Of a DNA stretch of 5,867 nucleotides, positions 5,457 through 5,867 are shown piece after piece. A program made the position numbers and the translations under genes. This DNA comes from Desulfobacterales bacterium. Its GTDB lineage: Bacteria > Desulfobacterota > Desulfobacteria > Desulfobacterales > UBA2174_A. Under the pieces are notes generated by a model, which saw only the letters and a program-made list of their open reading frames with translations, did no database searches and was not told where the DNA came from. The DNA lies in NCBI GenBank assembly GCA_025454075.1, contig JALOPD010000238.1, forward strand, positions 1 to 5,867, read 5' to 3'. Positions within the stretch are counted from its first letter, which is position 1. The number at the start of each line of letters is the position of its first letter.

Positions 5457-5523
5457 GATGCTGGATGCTCGATGAGAAACCGGGACTACGGGCTTTTGTC
5501 ACTCATCCAGCATCGAGTATCAG
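5457..5523. repeat. inverted array of GATGCTs-type heptamers upstream of the glycosyltransferase
   Basis: On the plus strand 5457-5477 reads as three heptamers, GATGCTG, GATGCTC and GATGAGA. The stretch 5502-5523 carries the same heptamers on the other strand (in reverse complement: GATACTC, GATGCTG, GATGAG). The two arms can pair imperfectly across about 25 bases. A single extra GATGCTG stands at 5434-5440. I recall similar ATCGAG/ATCCAG seven-base arrays as common intergenic repeats in delta-proteobacteria. The 167-base gap between the acetyltransferase stop and the glycosyltransferase start (5389-5555) otherwise shows no convincing promoter. Confidence 0.6.
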
Positions 5524-5555
5524 CTTTACGGATCAAGAACCGGCATCTGCTCGAT

Positions 5556-5867
5556 TCAAGTTCCGCCCAAATCGATCCGGCAGTTGAAGACCGGCACCGG
5601 CCGGCCCCCCAGCTGGCGTTTGTAAACTTCGTCCCCTTTCAGGAAATCATACCTGCCGAGCCCGCGCGCAATGGCGTCGCGGATGCTCAGGAGCTTGCAC
5701 AGGATGCCCACGCTCAAGTGGCTCAGGTGCGCATCGTAGCCGCTGTTGTAGAGATAACGGGTTCCGCTGTGGTCGCAGCACCATACTGCGGCGGCCGGCA
5801 TCCCGTCAACGTCGAGGAACCCGAGGCAGGTCCCGGGCACGTGTTCCGCCAGCCGGCGGAAATAGGA
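5556..5867 (-). CDS. CelD-type GNAT acetyltransferase, C-terminal part (5' end outside window)
   Basis: The frame is open to the right edge of the window and ends at TGA 5558-5556, giving 103 visible residues; a GTG at 5840 is internal. The fragment matches the end of the GNAT domain found in CelD/BcsL and FemAB-like proteins. 'YFRRLAEHVPGTCLGFLDVD' (2-21) is followed by 'GMPAAAVWCCDHSGTRYLYN' (22-41), where substrate binding is usual. A helix around 'LSVGILCKLLSIRDAIARGL' (52-71) follows, then the family-typical ending 'RYDFLKGDEVYKRQLGG' (73-89). Related enzymes transfer acyl or aminoacyl groups to sugars or amino sugars in polysaccharide, lipid or small-molecule pathways. It lies upstream of and in the same direction as the MshA-like transferase and deacetylase, but 167 bases with a repeat separate them, so co-transcription is uncertain. 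Acyl donor and substrate are unknown. Confidence 0.78.
   Translation of the reverse strand, partial: SYFRRLAEHVPGTCLGFLDVDGMPAAAVWCCDHSGTRYLYNSGYDAHLSHLSVGILCKLLSIRDAIARGLGRYDFLKGDEVYKRQLGGRPVPVFNCRIDLGGT

Noticed and set aside
5389..5502. N-terminal extension of the glycosyltransferase to an ATG at 5502
   Set aside because: It would translate the inverted heptamer repeat into a Ser/Arg-rich stretch absent from the GT4 family; the GTG at 5388 fits the conserved first strand and has a weak SD.
1..5867. CRISPR array, tRNA or rRNA gene, insertion sequence
   Set aside because: No regularly spaced direct repeats, no cloverleaf-like or rRNA-like sequence, and no transposase motif were seen on either strand.

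Overview
The window is 5.9 kb of mostly GC-rich bacterial DNA with compact genes. It shows good Shine-Dalgarno (SD) sites and three kinds of palindromic intergenic repeat that I associate with delta-proteobacteria (Desulfobacterota) and relatives. The flavoredoxin-like protein and the secretin-type protein fit that assignment. The taxonomic call is an inference from style, not from a marker gene. No rRNA, tRNA, CRISPR array, transposase or phage gene is visible.

Left block (plus strand, 1-2383). It starts with the 3' end of an alpha/beta hydrolase. Next comes an exported, short secretin-like protein (NolW-type N-domain plus the end of a secretin domain), then a flavoredoxin-type flavin reductase, then a histidine (RHG) phosphatase. 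The first three genes are spaced 15-24 bases apart and look like one transcription unit. The phosphatase follows after about 80 bases that fold into a strong hairpin reaching its start codon.

Middle block (2384-3359). A single AT-richer gene for an AbiEii-like nucleotidyltransferase has its own sigma70-type promoter and a possible palindromic operator. It lies between two unrelated palindromic repeat elements and looks like a separately acquired cargo gene.

Right block (minus strand, 5867-3360). The order of transcription is a CelD-type GNAT acetyltransferase (5' end outside the window), a GT4 glycosyltransferase strongly resembling MshA, and a PIG-L/LmbE deacetylase. The last two are translationally coupled: the SD of the deacetylase directly follows the stop codon of the transferase. 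A GT4 transferase followed by a PIG-L deacetylase is the logic of the first two dedicated steps of mycothiol (MshA/MshB) and bacillithiol (BshA/BshB1) synthesis, namely adding GlcNAc to a small acceptor and then deacetylating it. No cysteine ligase (MshC/BshC) is in view, so the end product is open. The glycosyltransferase also ends in an unusual His/Cys-rich tail encoded by a short hexamer repeat.

The most interesting candidate for something undescribed is this MshA-like/PIG-L/GNAT cluster with the Cys-rich tail. The orphan short secretin-like protein and the repeat-flanked nucleotidyltransferase come next.
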